From Botryotinia globosa (Eukaryota; Ascomycota; Leotiomycetes; Helotiales; Sclerotiniaceae), in contig RCSZ01000004.1 in NCBI GenBank assembly GCA_014898425.1, forward strand, positions 1,178,001 through 1,242,000: a stretch of DNA of 64,000 nt, given 5' to 3'. Positions 13,129 through 24,954 of the stretch are shown here, in pieces. The number at the start of each line of letters is the position of its first letter. The stretch's first letter is position 1. Position numbers and translations under genes: made by a program. Below the pieces are notes generated by a model. That model ran no database searches, was not told the DNA's origin, and saw nothing but the letters and a program-made list of their open reading frames with translations.

Positions 13129-16100
13129 ATGGCTTCTTCAGCATCCGACCGAGATGTGCTTCCAGATTCGGTCAAGCCTTCTCATTATGCGCTCTCTATC
13201 TACAATATCGAGTTAGGAGGAGCTTTTAGCTACCAAGGAACAGTCAAAATCGATATCAAAATCGTTAAGCCAACCAAGGAAATCACTTTGAATGCTTTTC
13301 AACTCAAGTTACATGAAGCAGAGGTTTCTTTAACTTCCGGGAAGACTTCTCAGTCTATTAAGTCCAGTGAGATATCTTATGATACCAAGAAACAACGTGT
13401 AACTTTAAGTTTCCCGGACGAGCTTTCTGTTTCTGAAAATGCCACACTAGCAATCAAATTTCAAGGAATTGTCAACAATGATATGGCTGGATTTTACTAT
13501 TCAAAATACAAACCTCAAGTCACCCCAGCCTCATCTGTTCCTAAGGTTGATGAGTTCCATTGCATGTATAGCACTCAATTTGAGTCGTCTGATGCTCGTA
13601 GGGCTTTCCCATGTTTTGATGAGCCTAACTTGAAGGCGACTTTTGACTTCGAGATCGAAATTCCCAAGGACCAAATCGCTTTGAGCAATATGCCTGAGAA
13701 AGGCTCAAGAAATTCTAAGGACGGTTTTCACTTCATTGAATTCGAAAGAACACCAATCATGAGTACCTATCTCCTAGCTTGGGCCATGGGAGATTTCGAG
13801 TACATTGAGGATTTCACAAAGCGCAAGTACAACGGGAAGCCACTGCCTGTCCGTGTCTATACTACCAGAGGATTAAAGAGTCAAGCACAATATGCTCTCG
13901 ATCATGCACCCAAAGTCATCGATTTGTTTTCTGAAATCTTTGATATTGATTATCCACTTCCTAAAGCCGATTTGCTTGCGGTACATGAATTTGTGAGTCT
14001 CAAAATATCTTTCCATCTGTAACGGCCTCTAGGTCTAATCAATGTCGACCCGTTTACTAATCATTCATTTTAGTCCCATGGAGCGTATGATAGCCCCCTT
14101 AAATTTCCCACCCCCACTGCTTTATGAGTACGCTAGCTAACTTATTAAATTATCGGATAGTATGGAGAATTGGGGTCTGGTTAGTTTTAACATCCTTGTA
14201 TGTGATTGAAGTATTTACTCACTGGTATAGGTCACCTATCGCACGACAGCTGTGTTGTTTGACGAGAAGACTTCTGATACAAAATACAAAAATAGAATTG
14301 CCTATGTCGTTGCGCACGAACTTGCCCATCAATGGTTTGGTAATCTAGTCACCATGGACTGGTGGAGTGAGCTTTGGCTAAACGAGGGTTTCGCGACCTG
14401 GGTCGGATGGTTGGCAACAGATCACTTCCATCCTGATTGGTGTGTATGGGATCAGTTCGTGGCTGAGGGCATGCAAACTGCATTTCAATTGGACTCCCTA
14501 CGCAGCTCGCACCCTATTGAAGTACCCGTGAAAGATGCTTTGGATGTTGACCAAATTTTTGACCACATCAGCTACCTCAAAGGTAGCTCGGTAATTCGAA
14601 TGTTAGCCACACATCTTGGCCAAAAGACTTTCTTGAAGGGTGTTTCGGATTATTTAAAAGCACATGCTTATGGTAATGCCACAACACAAAACTTGTGGTC
14701 AGCTTTGAGCGAAGCTTCTGGTCTAGATGTGAAGGCTATCATTGATCCATGGATCACCAAGATTGGCTATCCTGTTCTCACGGTCAAAGAAGAGCCTGGT
14801 CAAATTAGCATCAAGCAAAGTCGTTACCTTTCAACTGGAGATGTGAAACCCGAAGATGATGAAACGACTTGGTGGGTGCCTTTGGATTTTCAAGGAAAGG
14901 TGGGAGCCAAGGGAGCACAGCAAATCGCGTTTGAGCAAAAAGAAGATGTAGTCCGAAATGTCGATGATTCTTTCTACAAGATTAATACCGATACTGCAGG
15001 CTTTTACCGAGTCAATTATCCACCATCAAGACTTGCCAAATTGGGTTCACAATTGGATCGCCTCAGCTTGACTGACAAAATCGGTGAGTCTAGATCAATA
15101 TTCTAATTATCTTATAGTTCAGACTGCAGCTCAGTCCAGCAGTGAGATATCATTGTGTCTAATTAATCTCTTAATACGCTTGATTATTAGATTAATCGGC
15201 ACATGGATTTCGCTTGAGATTGAATCTGTTCGTGTGATCAAACCACATTCAGACGTTCGGGGCTTTCGGTTTCGGATTGTAGTCTGGACTGTTATAGTCC
15301 GATATACTTCGTTATCTCATTCTGATAACTAATTCTCTCCTAGGTCTAATTGCCGATGCGGGTTCACTCGCAATTTCAGGACAAGCAGGAACTCCAGCAT
15401 TCTTGTCTTTAGTGCAGGGCTTAGCTAATGAATCGAATCACTTTGTTTGGTCAAAGATCCTAGGACCAATTGGTACCATCAAATCGGTGTTCTCAGACGA
15501 TGATGCAGTCTCCAATGGTTTGAAAGCATTCTTGCTGAAACTAGTCTCCCCGGCAGTGGAAAAGATAGGTTGGGAACAGCCTGCAGATGAAGATTTCCTT
15601 AAGTCGCAACTTAGACCTCAATTAGTATTGAGTGCTGGTCTTAATGGACACAAAGAGTAAGTTAGAAGGATTTATTGCTGAGTATTTCATGGCTGACAAA
15701 GTACAGAATTATTGCCGAAGCTAAACGTCGCTTCGATCTATACACAAGCGGCAAGGACAAGACTGTCATTCACCCAAGTCTTAGAAGCGCCATTTATGGT
15801 CTTTCCGTTCGATATGGTGACATATCAGAATATGAGGCTTTGAAGAAAGAGTACCGCGAAACAACTTCCATTGATGGCAAAGAAATTGTTCTCCGTGCAA
15901 TGGGACGTGTTCAAACTCCAGAACTCATTTCCGATTATTTTGAATTCCTTTTCAAGGAGGTCGCAACGCAAGATGTTCACACAGGTGCATCTGCTCTTGC
16001 AGCAAATACCAAAACACGTTACCAGCTTTGGCAATACATCCAAGACAACTTTGATCCAGTCAAAGAAAGATTGTGAGTACTCCATGGCACACTGAATAGC

Positions 16101-16362
16101 TTCCCCATGTAATAAAAGCACTAATAATTTTGACAGATCTGCGAATATGGTTGTCTTCGATCGGTTCATTAGACTTTCTCTATCAACCTTCAGTGATGAA
16201 GATGTCAGCAAGGAAATTGAAAAGTTCTTTGAAAATAAAGACAACAGAGGATATGATCGATCACTAGCAATTATTGGAGATAATATCAAAGGAAGAGCAG
16301 CTCTCAAATCAAGAGACAGGGAGGTTATTCTTGAATGGTTGCAAGCCAACGATTATTGCTGA
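13129..16362 (+). CDS. M1-family zinc aminopeptidase (puromycin-sensitive type)
   Basis: Seven exons: 13129-13992, 14074-14084 (11 nt), 14161-14179 (19 nt), 14231-15083, 15344-15656, 15707-16072 and 16137-16362, giving 883 aa, normal for the family. The exopeptidase motif GAMEN (291-295) is rebuilt across the two micro-exons. The zinc site HELAH is at 327-331 with the third ligand E350 in LNEGFATW. N-terminal beta domain, catalytic domain and C-terminal alpha-helical ERAP1-like domain are all present. There is no signal peptide, so a cytosolic enzyme trimming N-terminal residues from peptides is expected, as in yeast Aap1/Ape2. Intron 4 is 260 nt, far longer than its neighbours (about 50-80 nt). 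Phases close at every junction and no stop interrupts the model. Confidence 0.93.
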
Positions 16363-17044
16363 ATTCAATCAAGCTATTGATTTTCACTTTGATCTGATAG
16401 GTTCTCGAACATTGCATCTATTTTCTTAGAAATCGAAAGAAAGAAACATATCCAGTATAAAATTACATTCATTCGTTATCCAAAGTTGATGGATTCCCCT
16501 TACTATTTTCCATGTCTGCTTGGCCAGTGATCGTGAACCGCATAAATTGTCTATATATGTTCTTACATCACCTCCCTTCCACATGAACACAGATTGAACG
16601 GGTTGTTCAAAATATACCTGGCTAGATATGCCTGTAAAGTGCTCTTCGTTCAATATTTCTCCGATATCAAGGAGAAAAAAAGAAGACTGTGATTGATGGA
16701 AGCTGTCCAGAGATATTCGATGTGTTTCGGTTCATCCTTATACTCAAAAGAATTATGTTCATCAATCATGCTTTATCATTATAGTTGTTGAAGACGTTCA
16801 CCAGTAATAATAAATGACAAGTGAATCGATAGATAGGTAGTAGGTAGGGTGTGCCACTTTTTACGGCCATGTATGGATGGAGGTAGCCCACCCCGCTTGT
16901 CCGCCGCCCGACTGACTTTTTTTCGCAATTTGCGCCCGCATAAAAACAAAAAAGATCCTTTTTTCATCCACACAGTCAATCAACAAAATCGCTTGAGGAG
17001 AAACGGTGTTGTAGCAAGGCGAATTAAAAACAAAACAAAATAGA
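16363..17044. other. intergenic, 3' regions
   Basis: 3' flank of the aminopeptidase and downstream flank of the tRNA gene. The minus-strand sequence just after the tRNA contains T runs (TTTTGTTTTGTTTTT) suitable for RNA polymerase III termination. No protein gene seen. Confidence 0.55.
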
Positions 17045-17136
17045 TGACCAGACTGGGGCACGATCCCAGGACCTTGTCCGTATTTAACAGGTATGAATTG
17101 TTAAGGACACGTGATAACCAACTACACCATCCGGCC
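17045..17136 (-). tRNA. tRNA-Val(AAC) with intron
   Basis: Read on the minus strand, the acceptor 5' strand GGCCGGA pairs along all seven positions with TCTGGTC, followed by discriminator A. The D-loop has AGTTGGTT. The anticodon stem TGTCC/GGACA encloses TTAACA, giving anticodon AAC. An intron of about 19 nt sits after position 37, the standard place in eukaryotic nuclear tRNAs. The T-arm is CTGGG-loop-CCCAG. Poly-T follows downstream. Mature length without the intron is 73 nt. Confidence 0.93.
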
Positions 17137-18101
17137 GATGATTGATAGTAAAATCAGGCAATTTGAAAATATAGTGTGTTCATACAACGAGGGTAGTGAT
17201 TGAGGTGGGGTTTTAATTTCTTTCTCTTCCTACGGATTCTACATATACTTTGCTTCGACTCGAAGGGTACCAATTTTATAATAGGATTTAAGTACTTATG
17301 CTATTCATATGTGGCATTAAAAATGAGTTGAATATCCTCATTTCCTCTATTATCTTACTTATATATATGACTTGTAGCGGACAAATCAATTCTGGCTCTA
17401 TTTCTTTCTCCTTAAGACATAGAACTAGTGTGGTGGAAATGGAAAGACTTTGCACGCAAAACAGATGCCAAATTGTGGTCAACAAATATCCAATGGTACT
17501 ATCAATTTTTCAGTCAGGCTTGATACCTTTTATCTATTCATCTGAGACTTTGAGTTATTTGTGTTTATTTGCTAAAGCAGTTGAGATGCATCTTTCTCTT
17601 TATGATTCGAAGATAATAAAAGAGAGTCTCAAGCTTCATACATCTCGAAAGATGTAAGACAGTCTATTGGTGGTTTCTTTCCAGTTTCTTTACAAATTCT
17701 TTACTGACGCGCTTCATTCGACGCTCACGAGACATTTGTGAGAACCGTCTCATTCTCCCTAAAAGAAGTCGGCAAGTGCTTGGTACCGATAAGTCTCTAG
17801 TATCTTTGTCTCCTTTCTGGCTTGATTCGGAATCAGCAATTCTTCATGCTCATAAGTCTTGGTTTCTTTGTTGTTATGATCTCGCTTCAATCTTTGAATG
17901 AAATGGCGAGGCGTAAGGGCTATTCTTTTTCGCTGTTGTGCTATGCATATTCTTTGAAGTTTGAGGCTTCCTTGTTCGATGCTCAAGTCCCGAGTAAATA
18001 TAAGTCCCTGAATGGGGTGAATGTAAAATCATTTATTTGTTGTTATTTCGATTATACATACTTCACTTTGCAATCACACAAGCTGTCCCAAAGATTTCAA
18101 T
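17137..18101. other. intergenic, no gene seen
   Basis: Upstream of the tRNA (minus) and of the dioxygenase-like gene (plus). Frames at 17298-17657 and 17822-18145 show no family resemblance. Confidence 0.5.
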
Positions 18102-19274
18102 ATGCCACCAAAAAGAGCTCCTTGCAAACATGTCATTTTATCTGACGAAGAGCTCGCATCTGGGATTACCAGTTTAGACAACGTACAAGCTGGAATCGAA
18201 GAATTCCATACAAATGGAATTGTTATATTTGAGAATGCCATTCCTCATGATATTCTCGATAAGTTCTATGAGAAGATGAATAACGATGGTGCCAAAAGGT
18301 TGGAAGATCCGAAAGTCTTTTTCAATCATGGCAACGAGAAAACCAATTTCTCCATATGTCCCCCTCTGTCCAAAGAGTGGCTTGCCGAAGATATATGGGC
18401 CAACAAACACGCTGCTGCAGTAATGGAGGCTGTATTTGGGAAACCACAACTAGCATATGCAGGAAGTAACATCAACCTCCCAGCTGCAGATCCAAAATCT
18501 CGTCAAGCTGTACATGTCGATACTTACTACGATCATCACACATTTCCCACCTGCATCGAGCTCTTCATGTACCTCCACGACGTGTCACCCACAAATGGCT
18601 CCACCGAAATCTGGCCCGGCTCTCACCACGAATATGATTTGAAAAATCTGGTAAGCCATGGTCGTGGTTGGGTAAAACCATCAGCTTTCAATCGTCGTGC
18701 AGAGCATTCTCCTCCCTTCCAGCCCACTATGCCTAAAGGTTCCATCGCCATTCGTGATCTCCGTCTCTGGCACGCCGGCATGCCCAACCTATCAGATCAA
18801 AATAGAATCATGCTTGGGTTTATTTACTTCCCTCGCTGGTACCGCAGTCCCATGCGCATTATGCTCCCCAAGAATTGTAAGACTGTCGTGCAAAAATGGG
18901 CACAGGTTGATGCGGTTGGGGCGACGCAATTTATGGATGGGGAAGTGGATCATTTGGATCAGACATTGGGAACGCTGGCCTATTTGAATTTCACCCAGGA
19001 TCCGGAGATGGGAATTAAACAGATTCGGGCCAAGATTGATTTGGAACAGGGAAGAGAGCCGAATGCGGTGATGGAGGTTACGGAGAAGGATTATTGGGCT
19101 CCGGGAAGGAATAAGTTGAGTGATAGAGTGACGGAGGAGGAGGAGGAGGAGGGGGGGAATAAAAATTACCAGGGGAGGTCAAGACTGAGTCGCAGGGGCA
19201 GGGGCAGAGGGGGTGGAAATTTTGATGCTTTGAAGCCGAGGGGTGGGAGTGTAAAGAAAAGGGCTAGGAAGTAG
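18102..19274 (+). CDS. phytanoyl-CoA dioxygenase (PhyH) family protein
   Basis: Intronless, 390 aa. The start is ATGCCACCAAAAAGAG, right after an A/T-rich leader. The double-stranded beta-helix core runs about 35-290. Iron ligands are visible as H138-V-D140 and distal H224 in LWHAG, with a candidate 2-oxoglutarate-binding arginine R235 (QNRIM). The family uses Fe(II) and 2-oxoglutarate to hydroxylate small molecules; in fungi many members act in secondary metabolism or on unknown substrates. The substrate cannot be read from sequence. An added C-terminal tail of about 60 residues is unusual: a Glu run (TEEEEEE) is followed by basic RRGRGRGGG and VKKRARK, a possible nuclear-localisation or nucleic-acid-binding segment. 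No biosynthetic cluster partners are adjacent. Confidence 0.88.
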   Translation: MPPKRAPCKHVILSDEELASGITSLDNVQAGIEEFHTNGIVIFENAIPHDILDKFYEKMNNDGAKRLEDPKVFFNHGNEKTNFSICPPLSKEWLAEDIWANKHAAAVMEAVFGKPQLAYAGSNINLPAADPKSRQAVHVDTYYDHHTFPTCIELFMYLHDVSPTNGSTEIWPGSHHEYDLKNLVSHGRGWVKPSAFNRRAEHSPPFQPTMPKGSIAIRDLRLWHAGMPNLSDQNRIMLGFIYFPRWYRSPMRIMLPKNCKTVVQKWAQVDAVGATQFMDGEVDHLDQTLGTLAYLNFTQDPEMGIKQIRAKIDLEQGREPNAVMEVTEKDYWAPGRNKLSDRVTEEEEEEGGNKNYQGRSRLSRRGRGRGGGNFDALKPRGGSVKKRARK

Positions 19275-19632
19275 GTGACGGAAAATCAATCCAAGAATGA
19301 GTGAGGACGGTAGGATTGTTGCTATCTCTTTGTCACCTTATATATTTATTGCTATTCTCCTTTTATTAAGTAGTAGTGAAGAATCTAAATGAACGTGTAC
19401 TGTTGCGGCTTTAATTTTTATGTTCTGCTGAAAATCTAATCTTTAATGATCCACTAAATAATATCAACGAAACATCTTTATAGCGCTACAATGTGAAAGT
19501 CGCACATAACAACATCTATGCCTGGAAAATATCAACCAGCCAGGGCCCGTCACCCTATCCCATCCCATCCTATCCCATTCCATGCTATAAAGAAATCAAT
19601 CCCAACAATCCCGACTACCACTCCCGCTCCCC
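19275..19632. other. convergent 3' flanks
   Basis: Space between the stop codons of the dioxygenase-like gene (plus) and the SUR7-like gene (minus). Contains CATCCCATCC-type short repeats near 19560 and nothing gene-like. Confidence 0.6.
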
Positions 19633-20627
19633 TCAATTAGGCGAAACCGGGCTCCCTGAACTCGGTGAAGGATCTCTACTATATGGAGGAACCGAAGATC
19701 TATTAGCCCTCCTCATACTCGGCCCTCTAGCATACGGACTCCCACTTCTACTATTTCTCCTCCTCCCCGACGACGATCGATCCAGGAGCGTTTTCGTGAT
19801 ACTCCCACTCATCATCGCGGCCACGGTGCTAAAAATCCACGTTATCCATTGAAGTGCTAAGATTACTTTTCCGGGCTGGATATTCATCTCTGTAACTTCT
19901 CCGCTTGAATTTGAGGCGGACAGGGAAGATGGCGAATGGACAGCTAATGCTGCGCCGGATGAGGTGAGTGAATACGCAGCGGCGAAAGCTACGGCGGCGG
20001 AACACCAGAAGAGGATTGTGATGGAAAAGATATGGGAGGGAGAATTGTTTCCGTTTCTTTTGATGATTGCCCGGGCGGAAAAGAGAGCGAGGAGGGCGAA
20101 GAGGAAGAGGAGAGCGGACATGGCGGGGAGGACGAAGGATATGCTTGTTTGTAGATCGAGGGCGTATCTGAGGGTTGAGGGTGGAGTGGTAAAGTTGTAG
20201 AGGGTGGTGAGAATGAAGGGAGATTTTCCGACTGAGGGGGTACATGTGCGGCCGGTGGTAGTGGGGGCACAGAGGGCTGGGGACTGTTAATAATGCTGCG
20301 AGTAGGGGTGCGAGTGGTTGGCTTACAGGTGTAGGAGAATCTGACTCCGTCAGACAGTGAGGCAACGTAGATGTTGTCCATACCGGGTGAGTCGGTTGCA
20401 CAGCCGATCAGTAGCAGAACTAGAATAATCACATTAGAATGCTTCTGACAATCAGTATAGAAAACGTACTATGAAATAACAAGATGGGAAATCCTAAAGC
20501 ATATAGTGCAAATGTAATGAAAGTTACTTTGAACCTCCCTAAGTCTGATTATTAGCAATTACTCAGAGAAGATAATATCAAGGGGACTTCAACCATCAAG
20601 ACGCGGTCTCCTTTCTCCGGAAGGCAT
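19633..20627 (-). CDS. SUR7/PalI-family tetraspan membrane protein
   Basis: Four exons: 20627-20594, 20538-20470, 20419-20327 and 20276-19633, giving 279 aa. Four membrane spans are visible: about 15-40 (FKVTFITFALYALGFPILLF), 112-138 (SALLFLFALLALFSARAII), 150-171 (SITILFWCSAAVAFAAAY) and 203-224 (KVILALQWITWIFSTVAA). The large loop between spans 1 and 2 contains SDGVRFSYTSLC and a second Cys nine residues on, as in SUR7/PalI proteins. The C-terminus is Ser/Arg/Pro-rich and probably cytoplasmic. Relatives sit in plasma-membrane eisosome domains or sense ambient pH. Which subgroup this belongs to is not clear. The donor of intron 1 (GTTGAA) is weak, so the first 12 residues are less certain. 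Confidence 0.75.
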
Positions 20628-22128
20628 CGTATTATGATATTGACCTCTGCCGTTTGAATTTGCGAATTTCAATTAAAACTGATGAGGAAAGAAGTGAGGT
20701 TGCAATGCTTGTTTCTTCATTAAAGCTGTGAGGCAGTTATACAAGCTAATATAGACAATGGCAATCACTATATGGCCAATGTTTGTATTTAAAGCACCTG
20801 AAATTAAATTCCATACATTCATGATAATATGATATTGAGTCATGTGGCGGTAAGGCGGTGGCCAGTATGATCATTAAGAGATATGAGAATTATTGCTGCC
20901 CAATTCAGGTCCAAAATAGGTCTACCGATTGCGGAATCTTTGATCCTAGCTATAGTTTCGCTACGACGACATGTACCAGGGAAGAAGCGATCTACCGGCA
21001 GGATCGAAATCTTTCTTTATTCAATGGCAAAAATGGGGAAGAGAAGTTTTCTCGCTGAGTATGGTCGGCTGCTGGGCCATATGTCGAGTCTCTTTGCCAG
21101 ATTTGGTAGAGGAGACCCATCAAGAGACCGGAAGTTCCAAGAGGCAAAGTGAGCAGTATTTTTTGTCTGCGCTGTCAGATGAGATGTGAAGTAGCAATGA
21201 AGAGAGATATAAAAAGACCATTCTCGTAAAAGAAAAAATCAGTATCTCAGAAATTCCTAAAAAAAACGAGAAGCATCTTCCCACTCCACAACGCAGTGAT
21301 CGATCCGGTAAATTGGCCATAGGTCGCGACCCATTGGGGCGGGGATTTGAGCATTAGAATGACAAGCCACTCGAAGTCATCAAGGTTTGGCTCGTCATCG
21401 ATTTTCCTCAATACTTCTGAGGCAAATTTGTGAAATTCATGTGCACTCGCCATGGTAAATGTTTCACTATTCTCTATTGAAACTGCATAGTTCGCCATGA
21501 ATGACAGCAATGGAGCTCTAGCAGTAAGAGGTATAAACAATATATACGTTTGATCCGCACGAATTCGCATAGAAATTCCCGATCCCGTCGAGTAGTTTCG
21601 CATGTTATGATGTTTCTTTTTTTTTTGGAATTCTATATAAGCTAAACGACATGGACATTGTCCCAAATTTTGTTTCTCCGTTGAAGCATATGGCAGAAAG
21701 GCTCGAAATACATCGCGCACTAAATCATGATTAATGTTCTAATTCGAATTTGAAAATCAAACGCTTTAAACGCTCCAAACCATCTAGATGTTCAGCTGGG
21801 TGTGTGGTTTATGTTGTCCAGAGCATCAACCTTGGAGTGTGAAGAGCAATAGCGAGGGTGCGGAACTATCCATGGTCGACTACCGACACATGATCGTCTG
21901 GTCACACAAAGGCATATTTTACTAAGTTCACTCCTCACAAGCTTGACCACACACCTTGCTCTTAAACAAAACCATCAGGGAAAATATTATTCTATTTGGA
22001 TGGCCAGCACGACCTGCACACACTATCTACACAAACCCGGAAACCAAATACAATTGCCATCTCGCCATTCCAAGAAACCGATCCATGAACCACACATGAC
22101 CATTCAGCAAATCCCCACCGGAAATTTC
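20628..22128. other. intergenic with one doubtful frame
   Basis: Promoter of the SUR7-like gene, then sequence without recognisable genes apart from the doubtful minus-strand frame at 21247-21720 listed separately. Confidence 0.45.
21247..21720 (-). CDS. doubtful hypothetical protein
   Basis: I do not recognise this 157-codon frame. It encodes a segment FHKFASEVLRKIDDEPNLDD followed by a hydrophobic stretch (FEWLVILML), which looks somewhat protein-like, but the first third (QKKKKHHNMRNY) does not. It could be the remains of a longer gene or chance. No splice partners were found. A closer look at codon bias or transcripts would decide. Confidence 0.22.
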   Translation of the reverse strand: MRDVFRAFLPYASTEKQNLGQCPCRLAYIEFQKKKKHHNMRNYSTGSGISMRIRADQTYILFIPLTARAPLLSFMANYAVSIENSETFTMASAHEFHKFASEVLRKIDDEPNLDDFEWLVILMLKSPPQWVATYGQFTGSITALWSGKMLLVFFRNF

Positions 22129-23721
22129 TCATTCCTTGTTTGGTACAAACAGATCCATGAACTCGCAAACCGACATGCCAAAAAACTCCATGCTTTTGGT
22201 TTTTTCGATGATCGTATCGATTCTCTCCTCACTCAGTTTCAATGCGAAATTCTTCCTTGCTTTCTTTTCTATCAACTCTAAACTTTCTTTCCTTCTCGCA
22301 TGGCCTTGAGGGAAGTGGATGACTATCTCCTCTAATTCGGTATCGTCGTTTAGAGTAACCTTGATTGCGTTGGCTAGACTGCGAAGATCTTGATTGTGGT
22401 AATCTTTTGTAAACTCTGTATCTTCCTTGATGATGATTTTATCTCTCAATTCTTCCACCCGAGGATCTTTCGACCAGGGACTGGTGTTTTGGTAATCCTC
22501 AGTTTCGGGCAAAGACTTTTTGAGAAGAGTAATGGCAATCATATATCCCAGACTGTGATCGCGATCTGAAGGTGTCTGAAGCGCTCCTTGTTTATTCATA
22601 ATAACCATCGCTGCTTCTTGGGTTCGAACTTGGATGCTTTTGATATCGCTCGTGGATACTTCTTTATCCTTCAATTCTTGGCAGATTAATAGGGCGGCCT
22701 CGAGTGCAGTCATACCGTGGCTTTCGGTTGTATAGATTTTGAAGAATACGTTTTCAACAACGGAGGTACCGAATGGTCGGGGAAGCTCAAATGTATTGCC
22801 TCTGAAGAGAACATCGTAAAATCCAGATCGTGGAGCGCTTAAAGCAGTTTTAACACCTGCTTGTCCGGTCTTCGCCATAAGTGCCATTTGTACAGCTCGC
22901 ATGCAGGCATCACCTGCCGCCCAGTTCTTTCTTGGGCCAATATTGGGTGCTTGACGATATGCACGGAGAGGGTTACCATCAATCCACGCATGAGAGACAG
23001 CGGCTTTGGCTTGCTCTTTTGGGAGATCCATGAGCCAGGAGACGACAGCCGTGGAAGCTACTTTGACAAGGATGACGTCATCTAGACCAGCTCTGTTGAA
23101 GGCATTCTTGCCTTGAAAACAGCCCTGAATTTCGTAGGCCTTGATGAGAGCGATGAGGACATGACGCATGGTGAGGATGGAATCTTGATCGTCTTTGGAA
23201 GTGGCTACGCGCGAGAGAACATCGGCCGTTGACAAGATAGCTCCGAGATTGTCTGTAAAATATTGTCAATGATCTATTTTATCGATAAAGAAAGGGATGC
23301 CGGTAATCATACCAGAGGGATGTGTCCACTCAGCACCTAAGAAGGCATCATTATGATTCAGGTATCTAATCATAGCTCCCATATCAAAAGCACCCTTCGC
23401 TATGTCAAGTTGATAATTTGTTCCGGGTAGCTTAAATCCATTGGGAATGGTATCTGGAGAAGGGAAGGTAGGTCCAACTATTTGAGAGAGTTCAGAACTT
23501 GTGGTAATACTTTCGAGACCAGCTCCAATAGCATCAAGTAAAGCTGAAGTTGCACGAGTCCATGCTAGAGGAGAGGTAATCTCATAGTCGTAAGTGTAGT
23601 CAACGATCCTAGTGATTTCTTCATCGTAACAAATAATGCTATTTCTGTCTACTTTTTCATTCCTCGTCCTGCGAGGGGTTGAAGTCGTAGAGACTGATGT
23701 TTGAAGTTCTATCATCTTCAT
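22129..23721 (-). CDS. 2-methylcitrate dehydratase (MmgE/PrpD family)
   Basis: Two exons: 23721-23313 and 23252-22129, giving 510 aa. The intron (GTATGA to ATTTTACAG) joins EWTHPS to DNLGAIL, the conserved PrpD segment. Further family blocks are AWTRATSALLDAIGAGLES, GAFDMGAMIRYLNHND, YEIQGCFQ and AAGDACMRAVQMALMAKTGQ. The enzyme dehydrates 2-methylcitrate to 2-methyl-cis-aconitate in the mitochondrial methylcitrate cycle, which disposes of propionyl-CoA. The chosen start gives MKMIELQTSVSTTSTPRRTR, an Arg/Ser/Thr-rich and acid-poor leader suited to mitochondrial import. An in-frame ATG at 23814 would add 31 mainly hydrophobic residues and is less likely. No other methylcitrate-cycle gene is nearby, as expected in a eukaryote. 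Confidence 0.92.
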
Positions 23722-24954
23722 GATGAATGCGGCTAAATCAGAAAACGAGAAAAGAAAAAAGACGTGATTATTGAAAACAGAAGGGAGAATGAAAATCACA
23801 GCAAACCGGAGCAAATATTGGGGGGAAGGGAGACTTCATATATCGGTGTACTTTGAGGCACTTCCTCTCCAACCCAACTGTTCCGATAACAATTTGACCT
23901 ACATGGAATACTTGGCCCAATGGCCGTTTTGATTGTCACAATTGATAACGAACCAGGAATACCATCGAACTTCGACAGAGAAAGTTCCAACTCTCCAAGC
24001 TATTTAGAGCGTACAAGGTTACGAGCTGAATGCTCGGTAGATTTTAGCGTGCGTAGTGTTGTCAAGCACGAACTCCTCTCCTTATTGATTTTCCAGCAAG
24101 CAAGTTGCCTTGCGTATCATTTGAAACAAAACCAGGTAGAGTCTCGCAAATGTAGCCCCAGGTTGATTTGAGGATCTCGGTTGGTAGATATATATGGTAG
24201 ACGTGTATCCATCGGTCATGCATATTTCCCCACTCGGTTCGTTGGTGGCACAACCGCTCATGAGTATCCCTGCCAAGCTGCATTGGCGTGCGGCCACGCA
24301 TGTCGACTATAAAAATTGATGACACGACTTCACCGCACTAGGTGATGTGGATTGTCTCTTCGAATTTGCATGAACTTTTCAACGGACAGTTCTTATCCAA
24401 TCGTGACAGAAGAATGCGGGTCCTCCGTAAGAAGCACACGATGGTTTCTGCTTGGATTCTCATTGACTCGACTTGAGAGCGAGCGTCCTGACTCCAAAGA
24501 TGGAGCAATACTCTCAGGTGTTCATCAGAACGGGAAGGAAAAATTGATGCAGAGCTTCGAGAGAAAGTTCATCAGCAAGCCAGTGCACTCATCTCACTCG
24601 GCCCATCTTTGGAGATGTGTTAAAGCCTTATTTCTCACACGCTGCCGATGCTCAAGGGAATAAACATAAAAACATCCAGAATTCTTATTAATTAATACTT
24701 TTCTATTACTACTGCTACTACTATCTTTACAATATTACACATTGAAGACTAGTACCAGTACTGTTACTTGATCAACCATGTTGACTACAGATAGAATTCT
24801 ATTTTTCACTACAATAAACCAATAGAAAGAAGGCCTCACTAGTTCTATAACATCTGATTTGAAAATACTGTAACAATTTATTCGTTTATTATAGGAGATA
24901 GAAGTGTTAATGTCTCTCAATGATGTTTTCAAATTGAGCTGTTTGAAACAAAAA
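23722..24954. other. intergenic, no gene seen
   Basis: Promoter of the PrpD-type gene plus the 3' flank of the AAA ATPase gene. Minus-strand frames at 23796-23990 and 24062-24325 lack family features and could at most be leader sequence. Confidence 0.5.
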
